Source: Whalleya microplaca (lineage: Eukaryota > Ascomycota > Sordariomycetes > Xylariales > Xylariaceae). From it: a stretch of DNA of 64,000 bases. Within the stretch, counting starts at the first letter, position 1, and every line of letters starts with the position of its first letter. This document shows, one piece after another, positions 1-10,651 of the stretch. The position numbers were made by a program, and so were the translations under genes. Location of the stretch: NCBI GenBank assembly GCA_022497155.1, contig MU385759.1, positions 343,656-407,655 on the forward strand, written 5' to 3'. A model generated the notes under the pieces. The model was not told where the DNA came from. It made no database searches and worked only from the letters and a program-made list of their open reading frames with translations.

Positions 1-829
1 AGCAGTGACAGAACACAAATCCTGTTTTAAAGTTGTGAGAAACAACATACTGGTGTTTATCTGTCATAGACTTACAATATCCCGAGACTGAACATTGAGG
101 CAATACCAAACTTCTTAAGTAGTGACACGCGCAAGCCAAACAACATAGGCATTGGCAAGGCCACGACCCAAGCGTCGATTACGAGATTCGTGCTCCCAGC
201 AATGAGATAGGCAAGAGTCTGGTTATAACACTCGCCGCCAGAAATGGTTTTATCCCAGTTGTACGCAACGGGTTTACAGAGTACGAAAGCCTCAAGGAAG
301 ACGCTCAGGAAGTAGACTACCGACACTGCCATAGTTCCGTAGCATATGTGACAAAATCTTTTGCTAGGAAATATGACGGTGTAAAGAGACAGTATTGATA
401 ATTTAACGCTTGTGTTCGCAGCAGCCCAGAGTAATTGCCCTGGCGTGGAGAGCTTTAGTTTGCGTGTTAGTCAGGCAACATTATCTATATCAGTGACAAA
501 GCTACTCACCTGGAGGAATAGAGTGAGGACCCATGGCCTTGTGGCCATTATCTCTTCGATGTGTACTCCTACAGCGCCTACAAAGGACTCTATTATCTCA
601 AATTAGACCCTCGCAGTAGATGAGGATAAGAGGGGAACATACCTGCAAGGCATACGGCAACGGTGCCGATGGTAAGTACAGTAGCTATAATTGCCATGTA
701 GTCGTTGAACTGAAGATTCATCCTTTGGATTCTCCTCGACCATAGTCGCAGCGCAAGCGCAGCGAGGGCTAAAGGTGTCATGACGAATCCTAAGATGACA
801 ACTCGAACACCGCCCGAAGAAAGAGACAT
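1..829 (-). CDS. Fungal rhodopsin-domain (SAT4/PTH11-type) integral membrane protein, 3' part off window
   Basis: This is a multi-pass plasma-membrane-type protein of the large fungal rhodopsin-domain family; its ligand and role are unknown. I place exons at 829-643, 577-510, 452-76 and 21-1, with the rest beyond the left edge. Introns have donors GTATGT, GTGAGT and GTAAGT and keep phase. The spliced protein begins MSLSSGGVRVVILGF, carries the GVHIEEI segment after TM2, then the hallmark KLSILSLY helix start in exon 3, a Cys-Pro-x-x-x-x-W motif (CKPVAYNW), a following loop Cys (GGECYNQ) and an NLVIDAWVVALPMPML helix, all in the order typical of the family. It is divergently arranged with the GMC oxidoreductase, with 616 bases between starts. 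The C-terminal helix and tail cannot be judged. Confidence 0.85.
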
Positions 830-1445
830 TTTTCATTTAGATGTAATATGAGGCGCTTACAGCATGGCGATTTGGAGATAGGTGGAACGAGTCGAGATAG
901 ATTATTGACTGAAGCCTACAGGCGATAGGAAGTCGAGGAAGGGTACATTGTTCTCTTTGGTTGGGGTGGGTGATCTCGAGCGGAAAGCGCTCTGCGTACC
1001 AAGCACTTTGGGTAAGCATACTGTGCCACCAAGAGGATGGAATGATACCTTTTGGGGGAGGTCATGTTGTTGGTCATTGTGTTATATGTAGTTGTTTCGT
1101 CAATGCAACGCTGTGCTTAGAGCTTCACAACACAACTTACCCAATAGCAGGAACTTCGCACTGTGTCACAAGCATTTGTGTCCCCCAACTTCTTCAGGCC
1201 ATTTTTTTCCCTCCCTCCCTCAAATTTCATAAAGCAAATCATTGACACGCTTATCTCAGGTTTCCACACCAGAGCTCCGTTGCATTCATTCTACTGCCTA
1301 CAGGAAGGTCTCCTAACCACAATTTATTCGCTCCATATGGTGTAGAGCACACGTGAAACATATGCACCCATAACCCAACCAACACTTGTTTGGCAGACAT
1401 CATTATCCTCTACTAACAGTGCCTCCATCCGAAGTCCTTCAAAGT
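830..1445. other. Divergent intergenic region, rhodopsin-domain gene / GMC oxidoreductase
   Basis: There is no supportable gene here. The short open frames have no family resemblance and no consistent splice structure. A CACGTG E-box lies at about 1351-1356, roughly 95 bases upstream of the GMC start. The segment must hold both promoters. Confidence 0.5.
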
Positions 1446-3466
1446 ATGACATCAGCCGCCTATGACTTCATAATTGTGGGTGGCGGTACTGCCGGGATTG
1501 CCATTGCTACTCGCCTCTCGGAAATCTCTAACCAGCGAATTCTGGTGGTAGAAGCTGGTTCTGACAATAACAATGATGTGAGAGTCAATATTCCCGCCTT
1601 TTATGCTGCACTGCAGGGTACAGAGTTAGACTGGTGCTTCGAGACAGAGCCTCAGGTATGTGTCGTCCTTCACACCTATCAACGACTTCTTAACTGATGA
1701 AAATAGAAAAAACTGAATGGAAGGGTTATCAATGTAAACCAAGGTAAAGCCCTCGGCGGTTCGAGTGCTATTAACAACCATGTGTTTGCACCCCCTACAA
1801 AGACCTTGATCGATACTTGGGAAGCCCTTGGAAATAAAGGCTGGAACTGGGATAACTTCAAGAATTACTATGCTAAGGCATATTCTTCACCGGCAATCCC
1901 GGAAGGTCTAGAAAAAGAGCTCGGGGTTGACGGATGGTTCACAAAGAACGGTAGGACTAGCGGCCCTATCCAGCTCTCATTTCCTGGAGATCATCTCCAT
2001 CCAGTAAGGAAAGCATGGGCGGAAACTTTCAAGACGAAGGGATACCTCATGGACAGCGATCCTTGGGTTAACGCGACGGTTGGGGCTTTCAGTAACCTTT
2101 ACAGCGTGGATCCAGTAAAGAAGGAAAGGAGCCATTCTGCAAAGGCATATTATCACCCTGTAAAGGATCGAGCAAACTTTGATGTCCTTACCAATGCTGT
2201 CGTCGAAAAAGTTGTTTTTGATAAAGGTTCACAGCAGCCGAAAGTCATCGGTGTTCAGTACCGCCATGAAGCCCAAACGAGAATCGTACGAGCTAGCAAG
2301 GAGGTCATCATTTCTGCTGGTGCTTTACAGTCACCAAAGTTGCTTGAATTGTCAGGCATCGGAAGTGCAGATATACTACAGCGTTACAACATAGAAGTTG
2401 TTAAGGAGTTGAAGGGAGTCGGCGAAAACCTCCAGGACCACCTTGTTTGTGATTTTGCAATTGAAGCAGTAGACAACATGGACACTCTGGACTGCCTCGC
2501 ACGACAAGAGCCCAAATCACTTGAAAAGGCTATGAACGACTTCATGGTAAACCACACCGGGCTTCTGACGTCTGCGGGCATCACCACCTTTGCCTACATG
2601 CCTGTGGTTGAGCATCTTTCGGAAGGACGAGAGGCACTGAGGAAGCTTCTCAAGGAGAATCGTCCATCTCAAGCTCCTCCAAATAATGCTACGAGTCAGG
2701 ACTTGGCCTACTTTGAGATCGCTGAACAAATGCTGCTCGACCCAACCCAGCCATCAGGGGCGTACCTGACGGCGCTAGGCCAGAACCCCATTGCACCGGA
2801 TCCCGTTACTGGTCTGAAGTCGAAGCCGCTCGACGGCAAATTTCTCACAATTGCCGCCGTACTTGCGCAGCCCCTTTCTCGTGGCAGCGTCCACGCTGCA
2901 TCTAGCGACATCTCTGTCCCTCCAGCTGTCGACCCGAATTACCTCTCGAGCCCAATCGATGTCGAGGTACTCTCACAGCACGTGCTCTATCTACAGAACA
3001 TCGTCCGCTCGGCTCCTCTTGGTAGTCTGCTCAAGCAGCCTCTCAGATACTTCCATCCTTCTGCTAACTTTGAAAACCTAGAGGGGGCAATGAAGTATGT
3101 CCAAGCACGTGCGAGCACCATGTGGCACCCAGCCGGAACGGTGAGTCTCCATCGGTTCGATCGCGGTCCTCAGGAACATCTCTTTATCATACATTGAATA
3201 CTCACTGCCGAGCCTAATGTTTACCAATGACATCAACCATAAATAGTGCTTACTGACACTAACTTTCATCATAGTGTTCTATGTTACCAGAAGCTATTGG
3301 GGGTGTTGTTGACCCAGAGCTAAAAGTGTACGGCGTAAAAAACCTCCGCGTTGCAGATTCAAGCATCGTCCCGTTGCTTCCTCCTGGAAATCTTCAATCT
3401 ACCGTATACGCGCTAGCCGAACGAGCAGCTGATATCATTAAGACGGAATACAAACTCGTCGACTAG
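1446..3466 (+). CDS. GMC family FAD-dependent oxidoreductase (choline dehydrogenase / alcohol oxidase-like)
   Basis: The exons are 1446-1655, 1707-3140 and 3275-3466, giving 611 residues. The N-terminus has the FAD-binding dinucleotide motif DFIIVGGGTAGIAIATRLSE ending in VVEAGS. The first GMC signature (GKALGGSSAINNH) spans the first splice site. The second signature, ISAGALQSPKLLELSGIG, is at about residue 295. The catalytic His sits in MWHPAGT|CSM across the second intron. The C-terminus has PPGNLQSTVYALAERAAD, where the second catalytic position is Asn, as in choline oxidase, rather than His. These enzymes oxidise an alcohol or sugar hydroxyl using FAD; the substrate cannot be predicted. 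I see no N-terminal signal peptide, so it is probably intracellular or peroxisomal, although no clear PTS1 is present. The start at 1446 fits the family N-terminus. Confidence 0.93.
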
Positions 3467-3953
3467 TCGAGATCCGTCTTCGGTCGGAATGAGCCCTCCA
3501 GCTAGTAGTGTAAACAGGGTTCTATATAGCTATCGCTGCTTTGCTCAAATACAAGGAGTGTTCGAAAATATAAGAAAGACTAGTGGTCGGGAGCTTAACA
3601 CTAGCTAGAGACATGCGATATATGTAGGCCCGAACGCCACTAATGAGGTTACTTATGGAGGGAGAAAAAAAGGCAAAACCCCTTGTGGCTACGTTCATTT
3701 TATAGATTATCTTTCTAAACTTTCACAATACAAGCTCATGTGTTGGTGGTGCCGGTCTACCAAATCAATGCCAATATCAAAGTAGTATTGAAGTCATCAT
3801 CAATGTATCTTTCCGATTCTAAACGCAGTTTTGGGTATAACATAGGAAATACAATAGTGTGTTAGATACCAAGGGTACCGTAGTGCACCTGATAGCTCTA
3901 AAGAACATGTCGAACCCATTTCGCATCTAGTCTAATCGCGCGCATTACAAAGT
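3467..3953. other. Convergent intergenic region, GMC / TRK
   Basis: These 487 bases between two convergent stop codons hold only presumed 3' UTRs. No open frame or RNA gene is supportable. Confidence 0.5.
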
Positions 3954-6383
3954 CTAATGAGAAAAAGCCGATAAACTCCTAATCTCGGCGTCTTCCTCCT
4001 CATACTCCGCAAGCTTCTTCCCGGGCAACCTCACGGCGCGATCCAGCGCGACCGGCAGCCCCCTGTGACGTCCCCGCAACATTACCAGAATCATGACGAT
4101 CTTGCTCCCCGTGTACATGCCCCCGCTGAAGCTGTAGCTCTGGTCCGGCAGACCGATGCTGATGCCGATGTTGGTGTAGCCTGAGACGATCTCGAAGAGG
4201 ATGTTGAACACGCTGTACGTCGCGGGGTCCGTGAGCGAGTGCTTCGTCTCGATGAGCGTGATCAGAAACAGCGTCAGCGCGATCCACCACACGTCGTGGC
4301 TGAGCTGTCCGCGCACCTGCTGCGAGACGAGACTCGGGGGGCCTGTGGTGGGGAGGTGGTCGTGGAGAGAATGGACCGAGGCACGCGCGAAGTCGACGGT
4401 CTGAGCCCGGCGGATTCCAGGCTTGGGCGGTGCGGCGGCCGGTGAGGCATTTGCGACGCCGACACCCTGGAAGGCCGTCATTCGGTGCTGGATTTGGCGG
4501 CCTACGAATGCGGTGCCGCGTCGGCCGACTGAGTAGAGCCTCTTGATGGATTTGGTAGAGGGTGATCGAGAGACCGCATCCCAGTTCTTGTTGTTGTTGG
4601 CCGTGGGTGGTGGAAGTTCGGATTGGTCCGGGATGGCGGCATCAACATCGAAGAGACTACTACTTGCAGAATGAAGCTGTTCCTCTTCTGCGTGGTCGCC
4701 TTCGTAGATCCCCAAGGATCGCTCCTCGTAGACGTTGGAGTTTCGCATGGTGATAATGTGGGGGTAGGCTGCTGTATAGTACACGACTAACCAAAGCACT
4801 TGAACATCGAAGTAGATGGATGATGGTGATACTATAGCGTATCCTCCTGAAGGGATCGCTGTTGAAAGGGAGAAATTTGTCAGCTCAAGACAACTTGGCA
4901 GGGTATTATTCTTTGAAGGGAACTTACAGAACCCCTGGAAAAGAGCGTCGAAAATTCGCTGGCCGAGAGGGATAGCCTCCATAGTCGGATTTCCAATGCT
5001 GAGAATGAGAATTAACACCCAATCCGCTATCACAAAACCCCCGAACGTGAGCGCAAACATCCAGGTGTCCTTGGCAGGAAATAGATTGGTATAGACACGA
5101 CGAGGAAATTTCAGTATGAAGTCAAATCCCTCTTTCCAAACGCCATATTCCTTTTCTTTAGAAAAAAGATCTAATAAAGACGACATAGTCCATATGATAA
5201 ATCGCATGAAGACAGGGAAAGCTGCTGGGCCGGCCAGCGATAGAAGTGTGACGACGGTGAGTAGGAAATAAGACGCCTGGAAGGGTATAAAACCTGCGTC
5301 CAACAACGTGAAGCCGGCATTGTTGTATGCAGAGATAGCGAGGAAGATGCCCGCCCACCACGGATTTTGTGCATTGACGGCGGCGGCGTCGGTTGCATGA
5401 ACCGACATCCAGGCACCAAGGGCGATGCTACCAAAGAATTGGCAGAGCACGAAGTAGGCGATGACAAACACGGAGAGGAATTTGAGGGAACGATACTCGA
5501 CACCGCCGAGGTACTCTCGTTCGTCTTCCGACAGATTGAAGAATTGGCCGTTTCTTCCGATGTTGCGTTTTTGCTCTTTGAGGAATGTTTGCACGTTGAA
5601 CCCCTCGAACGCCGTCCTTGATTCTGCTGTTTGGGATCTTCGTCTCGTAGTTGCAGTTTGATGAGATTGAGTCTGGTAGATCCCGTGTCCAGTAGTCGTT
5701 GAGTGTCCTTCAAAGGGCTTGTCCTCTCGGACTGGTTCGAGGAAGCCAATGTGCTGTTGTTGACCCCTCATACCTCCTACCTGGGATTCCGGAGACGACA
5801 CATCCTCCTCAGTAAATGCCCTTCTAGTTGGTGAAGTTAAGGGATTCGCATGATTGGAGGACCGTGGCTTGCTCTGCGCCCCTCCCTTTCCAAAGGACGA
5901 CATTACTTGCAGCCCAAACATGGCACCTGTCATGCCAACCACGGCACCGGTACCTGACACCTTCTTTTTCCTCTTTTCTCGCTCCGCCTTTACTATATCT
6001 TCAAAACGCTTCTCGAAGATATGCTTCCGAAATGCGATGGTGGCGTACGAAATCAGGACCTGACTTCCCATGATCATCAATACACACAACTCAACCTGCT
6101 GGAAGGTCGTCAGCTGGCTGACATTGACTGTGTTGAGACCCGACGCGGTCAGCGCCGACATGACCATAAATATGCTGTCCCACCAGCCGACGCTGCGAGG
6201 CGGGCTTGAAGCGCCCCAGAAAATGAGCGTGCCAATGATCGTGGTGCCGATGAAGTATGCATAGTGCAATGTGATGTAGTTGATGGGCGGCAGATACGGC
6301 TTGACCGCACGCGCCACACCAGTCAATGTGTCATATATTCTGGGGTGCTGTGTGCCAAAGTCTTCCCACCACTGAAGCCCCAT
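3954..6383 (-). CDS. TRK-type high-affinity potassium transporter
   Basis: This is a plasma-membrane K+ (possibly Na+) uptake protein of the Trk/Ktr/HKT superfamily. Exons are 6383-4928 and 4858-3954, giving 786 residues. The four membrane-pore-membrane repeats are visible: first filter SALTASGLNTV near residue 77, second SAYNNAGFTLLDAGF in the middle, third SIPSGGYAIV after the splice, and fourth VSGYTNIGISIG near the C-terminus. Each keeps the filter glycine. A long hydrophilic, basic loop (KAEREKRKKK, then Ser/Arg-rich) separates repeats 1 and 2, as in fungal Trk1. The C-terminal KIVMILVMLRGRHRGLPVALDRAV segment is characteristic. The 69-base intron is a multiple of three without a stop in frame, so the unspliced frame is also open, but splicing restores the third pore loop. 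Confidence 0.92.
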   Translation of the reverse strand: MGLQWWEDFGTQHPRIYDTLTGVARAVKPYLPPINYITLHYAYFIGTTIIGTLIFWGASSPPRSVGWWDSIFMVMSALTASGLNTVNVSQLTTFQQVELCVLMIMGSQVLISYATIAFRKHIFEKRFEDIVKAEREKRKKKVSGTGAVVGMTGAMFGLQVMSSFGKGGAQSKPRSSNHANPLTSPTRRAFTEEDVSSPESQVGGMRGQQQHIGFLEPVREDKPFEGHSTTTGHGIYQTQSHQTATTRRRSQTAESRTAFEGFNVQTFLKEQKRNIGRNGQFFNLSEDEREYLGGVEYRSLKFLSVFVIAYFVLCQFFGSIALGAWMSVHATDAAAVNAQNPWWAGIFLAISAYNNAGFTLLDAGFIPFQASYFLLTVVTLLSLAGPAAFPVFMRFIIWTMSSLLDLFSKEKEYGVWKEGFDFILKFPRRVYTNLFPAKDTWMFALTFGGFVIADWVLILILSIGNPTMEAIPLGQRIFDALFQGFCKFPSKNNTLPSCLELTNFSLSTAIPSGGYAIVSPSSIYFDVQVLWLVVYYTAAYPHIITMRNSNVYEERSLGIYEGDHAEEEQLHSASSSLFDVDAAIPDQSELPPPTANNNKNWDAVSRSPSTKSIKRLYSVGRRGTAFVGRQIQHRMTAFQGVGVANASPAAAPPKPGIRRAQTVDFARASVHSLHDHLPTTGPPSLVSQQVRGQLSHDVWWIALTLFLITLIETKHSLTDPATYSVFNILFEIVSGYTNIGISIGLPDQSYSFSGGMYTGSKIVMILVMLRGRHRGLPVALDRAVRLPGKKLAEYEEEDAEIRSLSAFSH
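4859..4927 (-). other. 69-base stop-free intron inside the TRK gene
   Basis: The donor is GTAAGT and the acceptor CAACAG. Removing it joins LFQGF to SIPSGGYAIV, the third pore loop; keeping it would insert 23 foreign residues just before the filter. The length is 3n and the frame is open, so a simple ORF call hides it. Confidence 0.8.
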
Positions 6384-7029
6384 GGCGACTCAGCTTCCCG
6401 TCTCAAAAGACGCCTCGGTCTTTCGATTCTGCCGTAACAGCTCCTCTCTAGATAACTGTGAAAAATTTGATGAATGATGGTGGAAAATTCTCTCGTTCGA
6501 GAACTTGCGTTATCTCTCATTTTTCTGCCTGAACAGCACGGCCTGTGTTCTGCCCAAAACGCAGATTAGCTGTATATGCGCTGAATGTGGTCCATGCCCA
6601 CTCGCACTGCTGGCTCAACTGCATCCTACCATTATTCCACTAAGCCGAAAGGATATTTAATGGATGGCGTGCCAGGAATTGTTCATCCGAAGTGCTACGT
6701 TGGACACGCCTAATACGAGAACATAATAAATGAAACAACAACAGATTTAAGACCCTCATAACTTGTTTATGCTGTATGACCCTGACTGATAAGGGGCGTC
6801 GCATCGCGCTATACTCGATCCGGAAGAACATCAAAGCTTGATTCATCTTAAGAAAGGAACCCTCGGAAAAAGCCACCTCGTAGGGCCAAATTCGTTGCTA
6901 AACTGTGCCAACGATTTGTTGGTGGGCCTCTCTCTCCATTTTGACTGGTACTGCGTAGAATTGGTCCATCATGGACCTCTCAGCTATGTGTATTAATAAG
7001 TATGGAACCACTTCGTTCGTAGGAGCTAG

Positions 7030-7132
7030 GTTACTGTGCTAGGTTGCTATAGTCACACGCAGCAACTGGGCTAAATGGTCTGTGCGCTCCGCGCACAGCC
7101 ATTTACCCAGTTGCGCGTGTGGCCAACAGTAA
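7030..7132. repeat. Long imperfect inverted repeat (hairpin)
   Basis: The left arm 7030-7087 and right arm 7091-7132 are reverse complements with small gaps: TGTGCGC / GCGCACA at the tip, then AAATGG..CCATTT, CAACTGGG..CCCAGTTG, and GTTACTG..CAGTAAC at the outer ends. The loop is only three bases. This shape suggests a small MITE-like relic. Confidence 0.75.
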
Positions 7133-7386
7133 CTATTCAATACACAACTCATGCTTTTCTGGTAGGGGTTTAGCTGACTAAGCAATTTTCCATACCCCAC
7201 TACTATATATAGCAGCAGTCACAGTCTCATAGCCTAACCCCTAATAACAACAACAAATCACTTTTGCACACCACGGATAGCTTCATTCTAGTGTAAAATA
7301 GGCCTTATTGCCACCCGACTTCGCACGAAGCCTAATGCGCCGTGCAAATGATCATCTCTTCATCATAGAAAGCATGCCGCATAAGT

Positions 7387-7520
7387 TGAGATACGCCCTA
7401 TAGGGCTGATAGGGCTGATAGGGGTACGGGCCTATATACGGCCACCGCCTGTATCATAGCTTCGCCTTGCACTAATTCAGCCACTATCTTCTTCACTATC
7501 TTGCCCCATATCGACAGTAT
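7387..7520. repeat. Dispersed repeat copy A (decayed)
   Basis: This stretch aligns with 58122-58278. Shared blocks in the same order are GATACGCYCTAYAGGGCTGA, GCCTATATAYGGCCRCYGCC, ATAGCTTCRCCTTGCACT and GACTGTATA/GACAGTATA. Many differences are C/T or G/A transitions. Confidence 0.65.
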
Positions 7521-7641
7521 ATCCATAGCAGAACTCAATGGCAGGATTTGGTAATGTATAAATCGATGCGTGCCTGGATATAGCGGCCATTGAGAAAGGC
7601 TAAAGACAGCGGGGGCACCAAGACTCGAAGTCGAGCTCCAT

Positions 7642-8475
7642 TCAAATTAAACCTCCTTGCTCAGCCTTCTCAGTTCTTCCAATCAAAAACAGTTTCTTTG
7701 CATCAAAGCTCTTGGCAGGGATCTGAGCATAGCCCTTTTGGTTCGCGATAACTCGTTTTCCCAGACTATCGGTGAAGTCGCAGCTGAAATGTGTATGCCC
7801 AAAGCCCCATGACACAACAGACTGACTCCTCCAGCACTCTTCCGCAGCCAGGTCTGTGACAAAGCCGGACATGACGGGACTAGCAAGGTGACTCGGATCT
7901 ACGGCATTCTCATCCAGAGTTGGGCTATGATGAGTAAATATGACAACCTGTCTCCGTGGCTCTGTCTTGGCTATCTCACACACTTGTGTGTTCAGCCATT
8001 GCAGATCCGACTTGTGTGCCTCATTGTGATCGCTGACTGTCCAATTTTGGATGTGATTGAAGTCCACAAACCGAGTCTCGACAGCTACAGCTTGTTCAGG
8101 ATCGACGCGCGAGAACAAGGTGCACCCAAGGACTGTGAGTGTGTCGTTCAGATTGTAGCGTGTCTGGTCAAGGAAAACAAATTTGCCAATCGTCGATCGT
8201 GTCCTCAAACGTTCCATCCGTTCAGCAAAAGCACGGACTCTCTGCTTTGCCAGAGGCCAGCTAGTTTGTATAGGCTCGTGGTTACCCAGCAGGAAGAACA
8301 CAACCCAGTACCGATTAAGTTGTTTCTCTAAGAATTTGAATAGGTTGTCATCCGCGACATGACCGATGTCACCGAGAAGGGCTAGATACGGGGCTGTCTG
8401 TTTGATGGGGAGGTTATACGACTCGTGGGTCTCTAGGTGTAAATCAGAAAGGATTTGAAATGCGACGGGAGACAT
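7642..8475 (-). CDS. Calcineurin-like metallophosphoesterase, intracellular
   Basis: This single-exon gene codes for 277 residues if translation starts at 8475; an in-frame ATG at 8502 would add nine. The metallophosphoesterase signature blocks are all present in order: SDLHLE (D-x-H) near the N-terminus, LLGDIGH (G-D), LLGNHEP (G-N-H-E), FTHHSPT (H) and GFGHTHF (G-H-x-H). These residues coordinate the two catalytic metal ions. There is no signal peptide, so it is probably cytosolic. The family hydrolyses phosphate mono- or diesters, and the substrate here is unknown. The next gene upstream is a second, unrelated metallophosphoesterase on the same strand, but the 554-base gap argues against a joint transcript. 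Confidence 0.9.
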   Translation of the reverse strand: MSPVAFQILSDLHLETHESYNLPIKQTAPYLALLGDIGHVADDNLFKFLEKQLNRYWVVFFLLGNHEPIQTSWPLAKQRVRAFAERMERLRTRSTIGKFVFLDQTRYNLNDTLTVLGCTLFSRVDPEQAVAVETRFVDFNHIQNWTVSDHNEAHKSDLQWLNTQVCEIAKTEPRRQVVIFTHHSPTLDENAVDPSHLASPVMSGFVTDLAAEECWRSQSVVSWGFGHTHFSCDFTDSLGKRVIANQKGYAQIPAKSFDAKKLFLIGRTEKAEQGGLI

Positions 8476-9029
8476 CACGCAATATACAGGCGAACGAGAC
8501 ACACTTCAGAGAGAGAGAAGGGGGTGGTGTGCATGATATATTTTAGGATTACTATTATAGGCGTGTCGGCCTCAGAGGCACTACCATGTATTGGGAGAAA
8601 TTGTGACATAGTATGAGAGGCTGTAAGGCTCTAAATACATAGCCCAATATCTAGGTAGGCTGCAAGGCAGAACCAGGTGCTGCAACATATATGTGCTTAC
8701 GTGATTAATGAATTCAACCACTCAAAACCCAGTCACGTGTTGGTTGATGAAGGGTGGTGTAATGCCTCTCTCGGAACGTACATGTACCTAATAGAAATTA
8801 ACCCCGAGCAGGGCTTCTAGCAGCGAGACCATAGTAGGCTCAAAGGGGTGGGATTTCATATTGACATAAATTTTTCCGAGATGTCATTTGTGTACTAGGT
8901 CATATGCAAATTTGGTTCGCAGATGATAAAGGTTAAGCAGCTCTGGACTAAAAATGACCTGTGCTGCAACGAGTTGTTCAATGTCATGGAGTGATTATAA
9001 GCTTCATGTTGACATTGAAATACTTCTAT
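8476..9029. other. Intergenic region between the two phosphoesterase genes
   Basis: No gene is seen. A CACGTG motif at 8734-8739 lies about 260 bases upstream of the 7642-8475 gene. Such E-boxes bind PHO4/NUC-1-type regulators in fungi, but a single site is weak evidence. Confidence 0.4.
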
Positions 9030-10651
9030 CTAGCTACCGGTGTTTGGATACTCACAAGTAGGGCAATACGTCATTGTGTTCTTCGTTTCAGGGTAACTAT
9101 CCTGGCCGTAGGTCGCATTCAATGAAACACTGCCCACAACATTGCCAGACTCGAGACGAATCCAAGTATCAGCCTCCAGGTTCTCCAACAGTGCTTTTGA
9201 CACCATAACCTGACGAGAACCTCGCTCCCAGTTGCCATAGCCTCCATAACCACTGTGCTGACCAAAGCACAAGTTGACAGCATTGCGTGGCGTCACGTCT
9301 ATATTAGGCAACTGCTTGTCCCACTTGTAGCACCATGTGGCTCCACTATCACAATCCAAAGTCAGTAAATACTATTATATATAATTCTCGAGGTTTGGAA
9401 TTATATCTCGGGAGGACTACGTCTGGGAACATAGTGAACGGGAAAGGGGTATGATAGGCTGAAATGGAAGGTGAAACTTGGAAATACGTACTGATCATGT
9501 CCGGAAAAGAGTGCTATGAGACCGGGGACACTTGAAATGGCTTGCATAAATGGTACGTCCTGTTTCCCATACTGTAGTATCTGAAGTTAGTAATTCTTCA
9601 TTCTAGAAAATTTGGTAGAGAACTGGGAGTCCCAAGGAATGTTGTGGGAGCCCTCGACTCCCAGATATATCCCAACAGGGAATTGCTGCTCAAAAACCAG
9701 AACAAAATGGGTAATGAACGGCTGTGGATATTACTCACTGAGCAGGTATTATCATTCCGACCGTCAGGACACCACCCTTCGGCTTGTGGGGCTAGAGGGT
9801 TGTCATCGTTTACTCCTGGTTCTTTGCTTGGATCTACACCTCCTGCCTGCAACACAGCAGATGCATATGTTGGGATATGAACGAAGGCAAGAGAAGGGAT
9901 CACTTTGTTATACGACTCGACGAGGTTCGTATTTGTCTCTAAGAACCAGTTCACGACGTTGAAGTCGACCCAATCCGGGCGGCCGACCAAAGCTCCAGTC
10001 GCGTTTTTCTGCTGGAACCGAAATCCTCCTCTGCTGTCGAAGAACCAGAGCAATAATTCGGGAACACATCCATCGCTAGTACAGTCGCTATCATAGACCG
10101 GGAGGTAGTAATTCGACACACCAGCGTCTTCAGTTAATACCATCTTTGTTGTTCGACTGTTGGGCCATTTGTGTTCTCGGTCCAATATCGCTTCACCGGA
10201 GATATTGAGCGACGAGTCATGATTACCGTACGTTGATGCCCAGGTCAAGCCACGGTCCACCAGAGGACCAACGATCTGGTCGATGTATACAGTGCTGTTC
10301 TCCAAGAAACCATTCTCGCCAGTGATCAGGTCGCCATTCAGAACGACAAGCCCCGGTGATTCAGCTTCAAGGATCTGGTTGATGACCTTGACGGAGTTGA
10401 TGTCCTGTTGAGGGCCCCACTGCTCCCACGCATCTTGGAATACAAGTTAGTGAAATACCCGCGGTAAGAGTTGGTGAAGTCTTACTTTCTCCGAAGTGAA
10501 GGTCTTCGAATATGGAGACCTGAAACGTGCCGTCGGCTCTAAAGGTGAGGGGCCCGAAAGGGCCAGATCTGTCGGCTAGTGCTTTAGCCATTGTCTTTGC
10601 TTCAAGGGGGAGCCCGAGAAGCAAGAATCCAACCAAGAAAGTGAAGAGCAT
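9030..10651 (-). CDS. Secreted calcineurin-like phosphoesterase (Dcr2/PAP-like)
   Basis: Four exons, 10651-10486, 10433-9739, 9571-9492 and 9345-9030, give 418 residues in consistent phase. The N-terminus MLFTFLVGFLLLGLPLEA is a signal peptide. Metal-binding blocks are FEDLHFGE (D-x-H), VVLNGDLITGEN (G-D), STYGNHDSS (G-N-H-D), FVHIPTY (H) and, joined across the third intron, FSGHDHGATWCY (G-H-D-H). Candidate disulphide cysteines occur in CTSDGC and CPTC. The order and the NAWEQWGPQQD block after the first intron match fungal homologues related to yeast Dcr2 and plant PAP28/29-type phosphatases. It probably acts outside the cell or in the secretory pathway on phosphate esters. Each predicted splice restores a conserved block. 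Confidence 0.9.

Larger units (their letters stand above)
6384..7641. other. Gene-free repeat-bearing region between TRK and phosphoesterase
   Basis: No gene is supportable. The left part is presumably the TRK promoter. From about 7021 it holds a long imperfect hairpin and then a diverged dispersed repeat whose partner lies near 58120 (both listed separately). Confidence 0.5.

Noticed and set aside
961..1345. Two overlapping open frames between the rhodopsin-domain and GMC genes
   Set aside because: They are short, lack family signals and splice support, and occupy a divergent promoter.
5171..5749. 192-codon minus-strand frame inside the TRK gene
   Set aside because: It is a different frame of the TRK coding sequence, with no domain.
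7888..8331. 147-codon plus-strand frame
   Set aside because: Antisense shadow of the intracellular metallophosphoesterase, which has all catalytic motifs on the other strand.
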